Of a stretch of 64,000 bases of DNA, positions 37,015-46,961 are shown one piece after another. The position numbers and the translations under genes were made by a program. Source of the stretch: an uncultured Aquimarina sp. (GTDB lineage: Bacteria > Bacteroidota > Bacteroidia > Flavobacteriales > Flavobacteriaceae). The stretch spans positions 124,001 to 188,000 of the forward strand of contig NZ_CANLYD010000001.1 of NCBI RefSeq assembly GCF_947495315.1, in the 5' to 3' direction. Position 1 is the first letter of the stretch. Each line of letters begins with the position of its first letter. The notes beneath the pieces are model-generated. The model did no database searches and was not told the origin of the DNA. It worked only from the letters and a program-made list of their open reading frames with translations.

Positions 37015-39390
37015 TTAAAATTTGAATTCATACGATATACTCGGGACAATGCCAAAGAAAGATAGTTTGGTTGCTTGGGTCATTCCGGTAGCTACTTCCT
37101 GATCTCCAATTTCTCCAACTTCATTAAAGTAAATGGAAGCTGCGTTTTGTCTGTTATAGACATTTACCAGACTGAATACCCATTTGCCGTTTTTACCTTT
37201 TTTAGGATTTAGAGTAGCTGATATATCCAATCTGTGATAGGCGGGTAATCGATTTCCGTTTCTATTATTGTAATCAGCTACTACTAATCCATTTTGTTCG
37301 TATCTTCCGGTAGGGTAGGTTACTGGTCTTCCTGAGCCAAAAACGAAGTTTGCTCCAAAATCCCATCTTTTATTCAACTTATAGAATCCTACTAGATTTA
37401 ATTCGTGTAATTGGTCACTATTGGATGGATAATATTCATTATTATTAATGCCAAGAACTTTAGTTTCTGATTTGGCAAGGGTATAACTTAACCAACCCGT
37501 AAGTCTACCTTCATTTTTATTTAGTTGTACTTCTAACCCATATGCTCTTCCGTCTCCTTGTGCAATCTGAGTTTCTATTTCTTCAGTAAATATTAGATCT
37601 GCTCCATCAATAAAATCAGTGACATCGTTAAGTTTCTTATAATATGTTTCGAGGCTTAAATCATATTTTCCTTCATTAAATGATGTAAAGTATCCTATTG
37701 CTAATTGATCAGCATATTGTGGTTTGATGTATGGACCACTTGGAGACCATACGTCCAGAGGAGTAGGAGAGGTAGTGTTGGAGATTAGATGCAGATATTG
37801 ATACATTCTGTTATAACTTAACTTAAAAGAATTAGAGTCATTTAATAAATACCTAGCTGATACTCTAGGTTCTAGTCCATTAAATGATTTTATATTCTCT
37901 CCAGAACCGTATTGTGTAGTGCCTATAACTTCATTTTCTTCATAAATATCCTGTTCAGCGTTATAGGTTAAAGGAGTTCCTGTTTCATATTCACGTATTT
38001 CTTGAGCTCCTAGTCTAAAAAAGTTAGACCATCTTAATCCATATTGAACACTAAATTTATCTGATAATTTTTGTTTTAAATCCACATAAACTCCGTTTTC
38101 TAAACCAAACTTGTCACTAAACTCTTCTTCGTTGATACTAGAACCGTTTAGAGAAGATATTTTCCCAGGTTTAAATTGATAGTAAGTCATATCAATACCA
38201 GTTTTTAGTGTGTTATTATTGTTGATGTACCAGGACAGTTTGGGTTTTAGATTATAATTGGTGATACTAGATTTCCATCTAAATTCTGAACCAGTTCTTA
38301 GATTGTCTAGATTATATTCATAATTACTGAAAATGGCAGAAGTCTGTAGAAATAACTTTTCGTTGATCACACTTGTCCATCTAAGAGTTCCAGAGGAGTT
38401 TCCCCAGGTTGTTCCTAATAATCCATTAAGTTCAAACGTGTCTCTGCCGAAATACCCTGAAAGAAATAGTCGATTATTTTTGTTAAGGTCATAATTCGCT
38501 TTTAGATTAAAGTCATAGAAAAATAAGGAACTGTCTTCGAAATCTTCTAAAAGGAATGAAAATAGATCTATGTATGATCTCCTACCGGCTAACATATAAC
38601 TTCCAGAAGCTTCTTCTTTATTACCTTTTAAAATAGGGCCTTCTATTAATGCTTTGGCAGAAATAAGACCTATTCCAATGTTTCCTCCAAATTTTTTAGT
38701 ATTTCCTTCTTTTTGCTTTATATCAAGTACAGACGACAACCTTCCTCCGTATGTAGCCGGAATTCCTCCTTTGTATAATTTTGCATTTTTTATAGCATCG
38801 GAGTTAAATACTGAGAAGAAACCAAATAAATGCGAAGCATTATAGATAGTAGCTTCATCAAGTAATATTAGGTTTTGATCTACAGAACCACCTCGTACAT
38901 TGAATCCTGATGAAGCTTCGTTCACGCTAGACACTCCGGGTAATAATTGCAATGATTTTAGTACATCGGGTTCACCAAGAATGGCGGGCATTTTTTTAAT
39001 AGTTTCTCCTTGTAGTGATATAACACTCATTTCTGTAGATTCTATTTTTTTTCTTGTGTTGTTAGAAGAGATAATAATCTCATCCAATTCGGCTAATTCT
39101 TCTGATAAATCAAAATCTAATTTTTGATTATTTGAGATTAGAATTTCTTTTCGGATAGTTCTATATCCTAAATAGCTGATTTCTATTTGATGGGTTCCTT
39201 TTTCTATGTTTATAGAATAAAAACCATAATCATTTGTTGTGGTTCCTACAGAATCATCAATAATAATATTAACTCCAAGTAATTTCTCTCCGGAACTAAT
39301 ATCTTTTATATATCCACTGATGGTAAGTTTTTCTTGTCCAAATGTTCCAAGGGTATATAAAAAGAGCAGGTATACAAATCTTTTAGTCAT
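37015..39390 (-). CDS. TonB-dependent receptor with carboxypeptidase-like N-terminal domain
   Basis: This 791-residue receptor has a signal peptide (MTKRFVYLLFLYTLGTFGQ), a carboxypeptidase-regulatory-like domain (about 22-105, GVNIIIDDSVGTTTNDYGFY), a plug (about 130-230, SGFNVRGGSVDQNLILLDEA and KLYKGGIPATYGGRLSSVLD) and a barrel ending ...VPSISYEFKF. It is the first gene of a four-gene operon with DUF4249, LytS kinase and LytTR regulator. A TAGTTTTG (-7) box lies 28 bp upstream. The ligand is unknown. The neighbouring two-component pair suggests that receptor occupancy is sensed or that the uptake system is autoregulated. Confidence 0.94.
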   Translation of the reverse strand: MTKRFVYLLFLYTLGTFGQEKLTISGYIKDISSGEKLLGVNIIIDDSVGTTTNDYGFYSINIEKGTHQIEISYLGYRTIRKEILISNNQKLDFDLSEELAELDEIIISSNNTRKKIESTEMSVISLQGETIKKMPAILGEPDVLKSLQLLPGVSSVNEASSGFNVRGGSVDQNLILLDEATIYNASHLFGFFSVFNSDAIKNAKLYKGGIPATYGGRLSSVLDIKQKEGNTKKFGGNIGIGLISAKALIEGPILKGNKEEASGSYMLAGRRSYIDLFSFLLEDFEDSSLFFYDFNLKANYDLNKNNRLFLSGYFGRDTFELNGLLGTTWGNSSGTLRWTSVINEKLFLQTSAIFSNYEYNLDNLRTGSEFRWKSSITNYNLKPKLSWYINNNNTLKTGIDMTYYQFKPGKISSLNGSSINEEEFSDKFGLENGVYVDLKQKLSDKFSVQYGLRWSNFFRLGAQEIREYETGTPLTYNAEQDIYEENEVIGTTQYGSGENIKSFNGLEPRVSARYLLNDSNSFKLSYNRMYQYLHLISNTTSPTPLDVWSPSGPYIKPQYADQLAIGYFTSFNEGKYDLSLETYYKKLNDVTDFIDGADLIFTEEIETQIAQGDGRAYGLEVQLNKNEGRLTGWLSYTLAKSETKVLGINNNEYYPSNSDQLHELNLVGFYKLNKRWDFGANFVFGSGRPVTYPTGRYEQNGLVVADYNNRNGNRLPAYHRLDISATLNPKKGKNGKWVFSLVNVYNRQNAASIYFNEVGEIGDQEVATGMTQATKLSFFGIVPSISYEFKF

Positions 39391-39418
39391 ACGAATACAG
39401 TTTTAAATAATTTTTATT

Positions 39419-39426
39419 CAAAACTA
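39419..39426 (-). promoter_or_regulatory. -7 promoter box (TAGTTTTG) of the receptor operon
   Basis: This is an exact TAnnTTTG match on the minus strand, 28 bp upstream of the TonB receptor start. It is the only good promoter candidate for the four-gene receptor-DUF4249-kinase-regulator operon, because all internal gaps are 10 bp or less, or overlaps. Confidence 0.55.
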
Positions 39427-39569
39427 TAGGAGAAGTCCTGCTAGGTTTTAGAAATAATGATGAACCTTGAAAAAACCTGATAAACCATTATTTTTTAAAT
39501 AAATGGATAGTAAAATATTGAATATATAGGGTTTAAATAGTTAATACTTAGAAAACCAGAAGTTTGGTT

Positions 39570-40328
39570 TTACTGTTTTTGTTTAATTAACTCTCTAAGT
39601 TTAGAATACTTCAGAAATGTAATATTGGCAGTTTGCACACAGATAACAAAGCCATTGAACCCATCCAAAAATCCAAGTCTTAGAAAATACGCCTTAAAAA
39701 ATGCCCAGGTTGGGTTAAGGATGATCTTCCAGATAGGCGCTTTTTTACCAAGTTTATAATACGATTGGGCGGAGATAGTTGAGAACTTATCAGTTTTAAG
39801 ATTAAACTCTTGGTATGTGGCATAATTCCAATGTAGGATATCACCTTGTAGTTTCGAAGCAGCTTTTGAATTAGTTAATCTAAAAGAATCATGTGGATTA
39901 ATGCCTTCCCATTCTCCTTTTCCTTTTATAAATGCTCTAAGTTTCTTGTCAGGATACCAATCCGAGTGCTTTATCCATTGTCCACAAAAATTATTATATC
40001 TATTCATATAATATCCATCATGAGCCCAATTGGATTTTAGTTTAATCAAAGAATCCTGAAGTTCACATGACAATGCTTCATCACCATCTAAAGATATGAT
40101 ATGATCATTGGAAGCTTGATGTATTGCAAAATTCTTTTGTTCTATATACCCTAAAAATTGCTGTTTTATAAATTTGACATCAAACTGTTTACAGATTTCC
40201 TCTGTTCTATCTGTAGAAAAAGAGTCTACAACCACAATCTCATCAACAACGCCAACCAAAGAAGACAAGCATCTCTCTATTTTTTTTTCTTCATTATAAG
40301 TGATGATAACAGCTGATAGTTTAACCAT
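39570..40328 (-). CDS. Glycosyltransferase family 2, WaaE/KdtX-like
   Basis: This 252-residue protein has the pattern of LPS-core beta-1,4-glucosyltransferase-like GT2s: AVIITYNEEKKIERCLSSLV, VDEIVVVDSFSTDRTEEIC, FLGYIEQKNFAIHQASNDHI and the metal site ISLDGDEALS. The C-terminal hydrophobic part (ILNPTWAFFKAYFLRLGFLD) probably attaches to the membrane. It should add a hexose to the inner core of lipooligosaccharide, but the exact sugar is inferred only from the family. It is divergent from the GT2 at 40500, with a palindromic repeat in the gap. Confidence 0.85.
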   Translation of the reverse strand: MVKLSAVIITYNEEKKIERCLSSLVGVVDEIVVVDSFSTDRTEEICKQFDVKFIKQQFLGYIEQKNFAIHQASNDHIISLDGDEALSCELQDSLIKLKSNWAHDGYYMNRYNNFCGQWIKHSDWYPDKKLRAFIKGKGEWEGINPHDSFRLTNSKAASKLQGDILHWNYATYQEFNLKTDKFSTISAQSYYKLGKKAPIWKIILNPTWAFFKAYFLRLGFLDGFNGFVICVQTANITFLKYSKLRELIKQKQ

Positions 40329-40377
40329 TCGGTTTTTTTTGTAATGATTGATGTTAAAATTATTTCAAGAATATCCC

Positions 40378-40448
40378 GTCACATTGAGCGGAGTCGAAAT
40401 GTACTCCCTAGAACAAATATTATTTCTCGACTCCGCTCGAAATGACAG
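40378..40448 (+). repeat. Dispersed palindromic repeat (REP-like), copy 1
   Basis: The left arm GTCACATTGAGCGGAGTCGA (continuing AAT, 40378-40400) and the right arm 40422-40448 (core CTCGACTCCGCTCGAAATGA) form an imperfect hairpin around a 21-nt centre. Copy 2 lies at 42421-42477 in opposite orientation, with a 27-nt exact match between the outer arms. Such GAGCGGAGTCGA hairpins are, as I recall, common as dispersed repeats in flavobacterial genomes. This copy sits immediately upstream of the -7 box of the GT2 gene. Confidence 0.85.
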
Positions 40449-40455
40449 TAAAGTT

Positions 40456-40463
40456 TATTTTTG
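40456..40463 (+). promoter_or_regulatory. -7 promoter box (TATTTTTG) of GT2 gene
   Basis: This exact TAnnTTTG match lies 8 bp past palindromic repeat copy 1 and 36 bp before the ATG at 40500. It overlaps a TTG codon at 40461 that would otherwise be a possible start, and so helps to exclude that start. Confidence 0.55.
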
Positions 40464-40499
40464 AATAACTTACTCGCAAAAATAACTATTTTTACGCCA

Positions 40500-41321
40500 A
40501 TGCAATTACCAGTAATAACAGTAATCATAAGTACTTATAATCAACCACAATGGTTGCAAAAAGTATTATTGGGTTATGAGAACCAGAGTATCAATAACTT
40601 CGAGATGATCATTGCCGATGACGGTTCTGGAGAAGATACTAAGAAAGTGATCTCAGAATTTTCTAAAACGACTAAATTCCGATTAGAGCATATCTGGCAT
40701 GAGGATCAAGGATTTAGGAAGACTGAAATTCTAAATAAGGCAATTCCGCTTGCTAATACAGATTATTTGTTGTTTACGGATGGTGATTGTATACCTAGGA
40801 AGGATTTCATTGAAACACATTTACGATTGAGAAAACCAGGTTGGTTTTTATCAGGAGGCTATTTTAAATTGCCAAAAGATATATCAAAACAAATTTCTAA
40901 AGAAGATATAGAAAGTCAAAGATGTTTTGATGCGAATTGGCTAAAAGGGCAGGGACTTCCACCTTCATTTAAACTGAATAAGTTGACTTCTAAAGGGTTT
41001 AAAGAACGTTTTCTTAATTTTATTACTCCTACTAAAGCTACTTGGGATGGTATGAATGTTTCCGGCTGGAAAAAGGATGTTTTATTGGTTAATGGTTTTG
41101 ATGAACGTATGCAATATGGAGGAGAGGATAGAGAAATAGGAGAGCGGTTATTTAATTTAGGAATCAAAGCAAAGCAGATACGATATAGCGCTATATGTTT
41201 ACATCTCTACCATGAAAGAGGATATGTGCAGCCTGAAATGATCACCCAAAATAACGCGATAAGAAAAGTTACCAAAAAGGATAAAGTAATTAGAACTCCT
41301 TTCGGAATTGAAAAAGACTAA
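40500..41321 (+). CDS. Glycosyltransferase family 2 with GT7-like C-terminal region
   Basis: The frame opens earlier at TTG 40461, but the ATG at 40500 (MQLPVITVIISTYNQPQWLQ) matches the family N-terminus and lies downstream of the -7 box; this gives 273 residues. Motifs are IADDGSGEDTKKV, LLFTDGDCIPRKDF, and NGFDERMQYGGEDREIGERL at the C-terminus. It is a paralogue of the GT2 at 32676-33482 (both share HIWHEDxGFxKTxILNKAI). It converges on the GT9 gene with a 6-bp gap. It probably builds the lipooligosaccharide core or outer chain. Confidence 0.9.
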   Translation: MQLPVITVIISTYNQPQWLQKVLLGYENQSINNFEMIIADDGSGEDTKKVISEFSKTTKFRLEHIWHEDQGFRKTEILNKAIPLANTDYLLFTDGDCIPRKDFIETHLRLRKPGWFLSGGYFKLPKDISKQISKEDIESQRCFDANWLKGQGLPPSFKLNKLTSKGFKERFLNFITPTKATWDGMNVSGWKKDVLLVNGFDERMQYGGEDREIGERLFNLGIKAKQIRYSAICLHLYHERGYVQPEMITQNNAIRKVTKKDKVIRTPFGIEKD

Positions 41322-41327
41322 AGCAGA

Positions 41328-42392
41328 TTAGAGTTTTAAGTTTTTAAGATACGACCTTACACTAGGAATAATCAACTCCGATGAAAAGCTTTTGTATAAT
41401 TCCATCGCTTTATCTTTCATCTCTTTTGGAGTTTTATCTCCATATAGCTCAGGTTTAAAATCATAAAGATGTACTGAATCGTGTTTTACACCATCTTCAA
41501 ACATATTCCAGTCTTTTTTAATAATCCAAGGTGAGAAAATTGTAAAAGTAGGTTTATCAAGAGCTTTGGCCATATTAACGGCTCCACCTTCATTTCCGAT
41601 CAAAGCATCACAGTGAGAAAGGATTGTGATGAATTCACGTAAGCTTTTTCCGAATACATTAAAATGAATTTGTTTCTGAGTGCTCTCTTTTGTGAGATCA
41701 TAAATAGATTTAGCATCCTTTTCCTGACTTGGGATATAATTAAATAGAATATTCGCGTTCGTTGTTTCAACAATTTCATCAATAACCTTTGCCATATAGT
41801 CAAAAGGTAATGTTTTTCTCATCTCACTACCTAGAACACTAATCATTATAAGAGGTTTCTCAGAGGTAATTCCATTATCTTTTAGATATGATTTTGACTT
41901 GTTCTTTTCCTCTTCTGTCAAGAATATTTTTGGTCGAATGATATTAGAAGAGATCTTATCTTCTGAGTATACCAGTCTCAACCTGTTTTCAATTGCTATA
42001 GAAGCATTGGTGATAGGTTCTGGTTTTCTGTAAATAACTTTCGAGTATAAAAATCTAGTGTACCATTTGTAAAAAGATACTTTTTTAGGAGCTTTAGAGA
42101 AGTACGAAATAAGGTTACTTTCTAATTTTCCATATGCATCAACTACTAAATCATATTTTGACTTTTTGATTTCTTTTAAAAAAGAGTAAAACTCTTTTTT
42201 ACTGTCACGATATTCGTTTTTGAATTCGATAATATGATCGAAAAATGGATTTCCCTGGATAACAGGTCTTGTACTAGAATTTACAAGATAATCAATAGTA
42301 GCTGCGGGATATTTTTTCTTTAGCCCTTCACAAATAATAGTGCTGGTAAGCACGTCACCTATCATTTTTTGCTGAATGACTAATATTTTCAT
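41328..42392 (-). CDS. Glycosyltransferase family 9 (ADP-heptose:LPS heptosyltransferase-like)
   Basis: This 354-residue protein starts with the GT9 signature MKILVIQQKMIGDVLTSTII, continues with AATIDYLVNSSTRPVIQGNP, and ends with the donor-site block CDALIGNEGGAVNMAKALDK and PTFTIFSPW. GT9 enzymes transfer heptose to the LPS inner core, though Bacteroidota members can use other sugars. It is convergent with the GT2 gene (6-bp gap) and lies downstream of dapD on the same strand. The second palindromic repeat starts 29 bp before its ATG. Confidence 0.9.
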   Translation of the reverse strand: MKILVIQQKMIGDVLTSTIICEGLKKKYPAATIDYLVNSSTRPVIQGNPFFDHIIEFKNEYRDSKKEFYSFLKEIKKSKYDLVVDAYGKLESNLISYFSKAPKKVSFYKWYTRFLYSKVIYRKPEPITNASIAIENRLRLVYSEDKISSNIIRPKIFLTEEEKNKSKSYLKDNGITSEKPLIMISVLGSEMRKTLPFDYMAKVIDEIVETTNANILFNYIPSQEKDAKSIYDLTKESTQKQIHFNVFGKSLREFITILSHCDALIGNEGGAVNMAKALDKPTFTIFSPWIIKKDWNMFEDGVKHDSVHLYDFKPELYGDKTPKEMKDKAMELYKSFSSELIIPSVRSYLKNLKL

Positions 42393-42420
42393 GAACTATT
42401 AATTAAAAGGAATTCTGGAT

Positions 42421-42477
42421 CTGTCATTTCGAGCGGAGTCGAGAAATAGCATATTTCAACTCCGCTCAATGTGACAG
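42421..42477 (-). repeat. Dispersed palindromic repeat (REP-like), copy 2
   Basis: This is the same element as copy 1 (40378-40448) in opposite orientation, with a shorter centre of about 5 nt and one mismatch in the inner arm. The 27-nt segment at 42421-42447 is the exact reverse complement of 40422-40448. It fills the gap between the dapD stop and the GT9 start, 28 bp before the GT9 ATG. It may also act as a hairpin terminator for dapD. Confidence 0.85.
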
Positions 42478-42493
42478 TATTTGATATAAATAT

Positions 42494-43309
42494 TTATACA
42501 GCTACATCGTGCTCCCTCAATGCATCATTAAGAGAAGTCTTTTTATTGGTGCTCTCTTTTCGTTTACCGATAATTAGTGCACAAGGAACGTTATAATCAC
42601 CTGCTGCGAATTTCTTTGTGTAACTACCAGGAATAACAACCGATCTGGCTGGTACTACTCCTTTTCGTTCTACAGGAGTGTCGCCAGTAACATCAATAAT
42701 CTTGGTAGAAGCAGTTAATACAACATTTGCACCAAGTACCGCTTCAGTTTCTACACGAACACCTTCAACAACGATACATCTGGATCCGATAAATGCATTA
42801 TCTTCAATAATAACAGGAGCAGCCTGTAATGGTTCTAAAACACCACCGATTCCAACACCCCCGCTTAGATGTACATTTTTACCGATTTGTGCACAACTAC
42901 CTACGGTTGCCCAAGTATCCACCATAGTACCTTCATCTACGTATGCGCCTATATTAACATAGCTAGGCATTAAGATGGTACCGGGAGAAATATATGCTCC
43001 GTGACGCGCAACTGCATTAGGAACCACTCGAATTCCTTTAGCTTTATATCCTTTTTTTAGAGGAATCTTATCGTGGTATTCGAAAATACCTGCTTCCAAT
43101 GTTTCCATTTTTTGGATAGGGAAATAAAGTACAACTCCTTTTTTCACCCATTCATTTACTTGCCATCCACCTTCTATAGGTTCTGCTACACGAAGTTCTC
43201 CAGCATCTAATAAGTCTACAACTTTTCTGATAGCATCCTGAGTACTTGATTCTTTTAAAAGCTCTCTATTATCCCAAGCTTTTTCTATGGTTTCTTTTAG
43301 TTGGTTCAT
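42494..43309 (-). CDS. dapD: Tetrahydrodipicolinate N-succinyltransferase
   Basis: This 271-residue trimeric hexapeptide acyltransferase carries out the succinylation step of the lysine/meso-DAP pathway, using succinyl-CoA. Visible blocks are RVVPNAVARHGAYISPGTIL, MPSYVNIGAYVDEGTMVDTW, ATVGSCAQIGKNVHLSGGVG and LEPLQAAPVIIEDNAFIGSR, all standard for DapD. The length matches the family. It is divergent from ruvX with a 126-bp gap. DAP is needed for peptidoglycan, so the gene is probably essential. Confidence 0.97.
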   Translation of the reverse strand: MNQLKETIEKAWDNRELLKESSTQDAIRKVVDLLDAGELRVAEPIEGGWQVNEWVKKGVVLYFPIQKMETLEAGIFEYHDKIPLKKGYKAKGIRVVPNAVARHGAYISPGTILMPSYVNIGAYVDEGTMVDTWATVGSCAQIGKNVHLSGGVGIGGVLEPLQAAPVIIEDNAFIGSRCIVVEGVRVETEAVLGANVVLTASTKIIDVTGDTPVERKGVVPARSVVIPGSYTKKFAAGDYNVPCALIIGKRKESTNKKTSLNDALREHDVAV

Positions 43310-43414
43310 TTATTAAAAAATTTTGGTAAAGATAACAGCTTCATCGGAAAAACATACGCTCAATAGATATTTTAGGATACTCTTAATAATTCTTACTATT
43401 TTATAATAATGTCA

Positions 43415-43422
43415 TACTTTTG
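43415..43422 (+). promoter_or_regulatory. -7 promoter box (TACTTTTG) of ruvX
   Basis: This exact TAnnTTTG match lies 13 bp before the ATG of ruvX, which implies a very short leader. It lies in the divergent gap with dapD. Confidence 0.6.
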
Positions 43423-43435
43423 CACAAAATAAATT

Positions 43436-43846
43436 ATGGCAAGGATTTTGGCAATAGATTATGGAGGAAAGCGATGTGGGATTGCAGTTACAGACGAATC
43501 CAAGATCATTGCTTCTGGATTGACAACAGTAGATACTAAAGAACTATTGGGTTGGTTGCAAAACTATGTGACACAAGAAGAAGTAGAATTATTTGTAGTT
43601 GGCGAGCCGAAACGTTTGCACGGAGAAGCTTCAGAGAGCGAAAAGTTGATCAAACCGTTTTTAGAAAAACTAGCAAAACTATTGCCCAATATTCCTGTAA
43701 AACGAATAGATGAGCGATTTACGTCTAAAATGGCTTTTGATACAATGATCGCCAGTGGAATATCAAAGAAGAAAAGAAGAGATAAAGCATTAGTAGATCA
43801 GATTAGTGCTACTATCATACTTCAAGATTATCTTTATAATTTATAA
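43436..43846 (+). CDS. ruvX: Holliday-junction resolvase-like / pre-16S rRNA nuclease YqgF
   Basis: This 136-residue RNase H-fold nuclease has RILAIDYGGKRCGIAVTDES (catalytic Asp), VVGEPKRLHGEASESEKLIK, and KRIDERFTSKMAFDTMIASG (acidic residues), ending ALVDQISATIILQDYL. The family processes the 5' end of pre-16S rRNA in E. coli; the resolvase role is less certain. It is followed 47 bp later by def, and a -7 box lies just upstream. Confidence 0.93.
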   Translation: MARILAIDYGGKRCGIAVTDESKIIASGLTTVDTKELLGWLQNYVTQEEVELFVVGEPKRLHGEASESEKLIKPFLEKLAKLLPNIPVKRIDERFTSKMAFDTMIASGISKKKRRDKALVDQISATIILQDYLYNL

Positions 43847-43893
43847 GGAAATTCAATAAGAATTAAGAATAGAAAATATAGAATATTTATCAA

Positions 43894-44484
43894 ATGATTT
43901 TACCAATTGTAGCATACGGTGATCCGGTATTGAAGAAAAAAGCAAAGGATATTGCAAAAGACTATCCCAAGCTATCAGAATTGCTCGAAAATATGTTTGA
44001 AACCATGTACAATGCACATGGTGTTGGACTGGCTGCTCCGCAAATTGGACTTCCGATACGCTTGTTTTTAGTAGATGCAGAACCTTTTGCTGATGATGAG
44101 GAACTTTCTGAAGAAGAACGAGAATTGCTTAAAGGATTTAAAAAAGTCTTTATTAACGCTACAATTGTTGAGGAAACGGGAGAAGAATGGTCTTTTTGTG
44201 AAGGATGTTTAAGTATTCCTGAAATTAGAGAAGATGTGTTTAGAAAAGAAACAATAAAGATCAACTATTTTGATGAAAATTTTGTAGAACATACCGAAAC
44301 ATATAGTGGTCTAGCGGCAAGGGTTATTCAGCATGAATATGATCACATAGAAGGAGTTTTGTTCACAGACAAACTATCTAGTCTTAAAAAACGTTTAATT
44401 AAAGGGAAACTCACTAATATTTCTAAAGGTAAGATTAGTGCTGAGTATCGAATGAGGTTTCCACTGGCTAAAAAAGGACGTTAA
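43894..44484 (+). CDS. def: Peptide deformylase
   Basis: This 196-residue metalloenzyme removes the formyl group from nascent proteins. All three motifs are present: GVGLAAPQIG (motif 1), EGCLSIP (motif 2, Cys ligand) and QHEYDHIEG (motif 3, HExxH-type with both His ligands). The insert between motifs 1 and 2 (FADDEELSEEERELLKGFKK) is common in Bacteroidota enzymes. It follows ruvX and precedes the DUF5606 gene, consistent with one transcript ending at the terminator at 45035-45068. Confidence 0.97.
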   Translation: MILPIVAYGDPVLKKKAKDIAKDYPKLSELLENMFETMYNAHGVGLAAPQIGLPIRLFLVDAEPFADDEELSEEERELLKGFKKVFINATIVEETGEEWSFCEGCLSIPEIREDVFRKETIKINYFDENFVEHTETYSGLAARVIQHEYDHIEGVLFTDKLSSLKKRLIKGKLTNISKGKISAEYRMRFPLAKKGR

Positions 44485-44593
44485 AAAGATCTGTAGCATA
44501 ATTAATACAAGTAATTGTATTGTAATTTATATTGGTTAATGTTTGATTTTTAAAAATGAACTGCTGATATTTGCCAACTTTGAAAAGAAATTT

Positions 44594-45013
44594 ATGAGCT
44601 TAGACAAAATATTATCAATTTCTGGAAAACCAGGTTTATACGAATTAAAAGCGCAAACTCGTAACGGATTTGTTGCAGAATCACTGGCAGACGGAAAAAG
44701 ACTATCCGTTAGTATACAAAACAATGTGAGTATTCTTAGCGAAATTGCTATCTATACTTTTACTGAAGAAGTTCCTCTAAGAGAAATTTTTAAAAGAATT
44801 CAGGAAAAAGAAAATGGTGAAAAATCTATCAGCCATAAAGAATCTAAGAATAAATTAGAAGCTTATTTTAGTGAAGTGTTACCTGATTATGATGAAGATA
44901 GAGTATATGTTAGCGATATGAAGAAAGTAATACAGTGGTATAATATTTTACAAGCCAAAGGAATTACTGATTTCACCGAGCCAGAAGAGGTAGCTTCTGA
45001 AGAAGAAGAATAA
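44594..45013 (+). CDS. DUF5606 family protein
   Basis: The frame opens at 44543, but the ATG at 44594 (MSLDKILSISGKPGLYELKA) matches the family N-terminus and gives 139 residues. The pattern SISGKPGLYELKAQTRNGFV, then SVSIQNNVSILSEIAIYTF, PLREIFKRIQEKENG and EDRVYVSDMKKVIQWYNIL is the DUF5606 domain, found in most Bacteroidota with unknown function. The C-terminus is acidic (EPEEVASEEEE). It probably shares a transcript with ruvX and def. There is no signal peptide. Confidence 0.85.
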   Translation: MSLDKILSISGKPGLYELKAQTRNGFVAESLADGKRLSVSIQNNVSILSEIAIYTFTEEVPLREIFKRIQEKENGEKSISHKESKNKLEAYFSEVLPDYDEDRVYVSDMKKVIQWYNILQAKGITDFTEPEEVASEEEE

Positions 45014-45034
45014 AATTTAATTTTTGTTATAATC

Positions 45035-45068
45035 AAAAAAATCCTGTCTTGTAGAGATGGGATTTTTT
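45035..45068 (+). terminator. Terminator after the ruvX-def-DUF5606 run
   Basis: AAAAAATCC and GGATTTTTT form a 9-bp outer stem with an imperfect inner extension (TGTCT / AGATG), followed by T residues. It lies 22 bp after the DUF5606 stop and before the pyrG promoter. Confidence 0.6.
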
Positions 45069-45187
45069 ATTTATGGCTTTAAGAATTCGTTTTCAGTTTT
45101 TTATGCTGTTAGAGGATTATGAATAAGTTATATAAATATTGCCTTATTTTCAATGAACTCAATGCCCTGTTTGGTTACTTCTTTGTA

Positions 45188-45195
45188 TTTTTGCG
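45188..45195 (+). promoter_or_regulatory. -7 promoter box (TATTTTTG) of pyrG
   Basis: This exact TAnnTTTG match lies 38 bp before the pyrG ATG and downstream of the terminator at 45035-45068, so pyrG starts a new transcription unit. Confidence 0.6.
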
Positions 45196-45227
45196 CAAAA
45201 TTTAAACACAACCGAACAAATAGTTAA

Positions 45228-46877
<1,650 letters not shown>

Positions 46878-46919
46878 GTGGCGAGATAATTGACAATAAA
46901 AAAAGTAATATAATTTTAG

Positions 46920-46950
46920 AAGGCCTTTCTAACGGATAGAGGCTTTTTTA
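46920..46950 (+). terminator. Likely terminator between pyrG and yidC
   Basis: AAGGCCT and AGGCTTT pair over 7 bp (one G-U), with a 13-nt loop and a run of T after it. It lies 43 bp after the pyrG stop and 12 bp before the yidC start, so yidC transcription may begin just after it or depend on partial read-through. Confidence 0.5.
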
Positions 46951-46961
46951 TACACATATCA

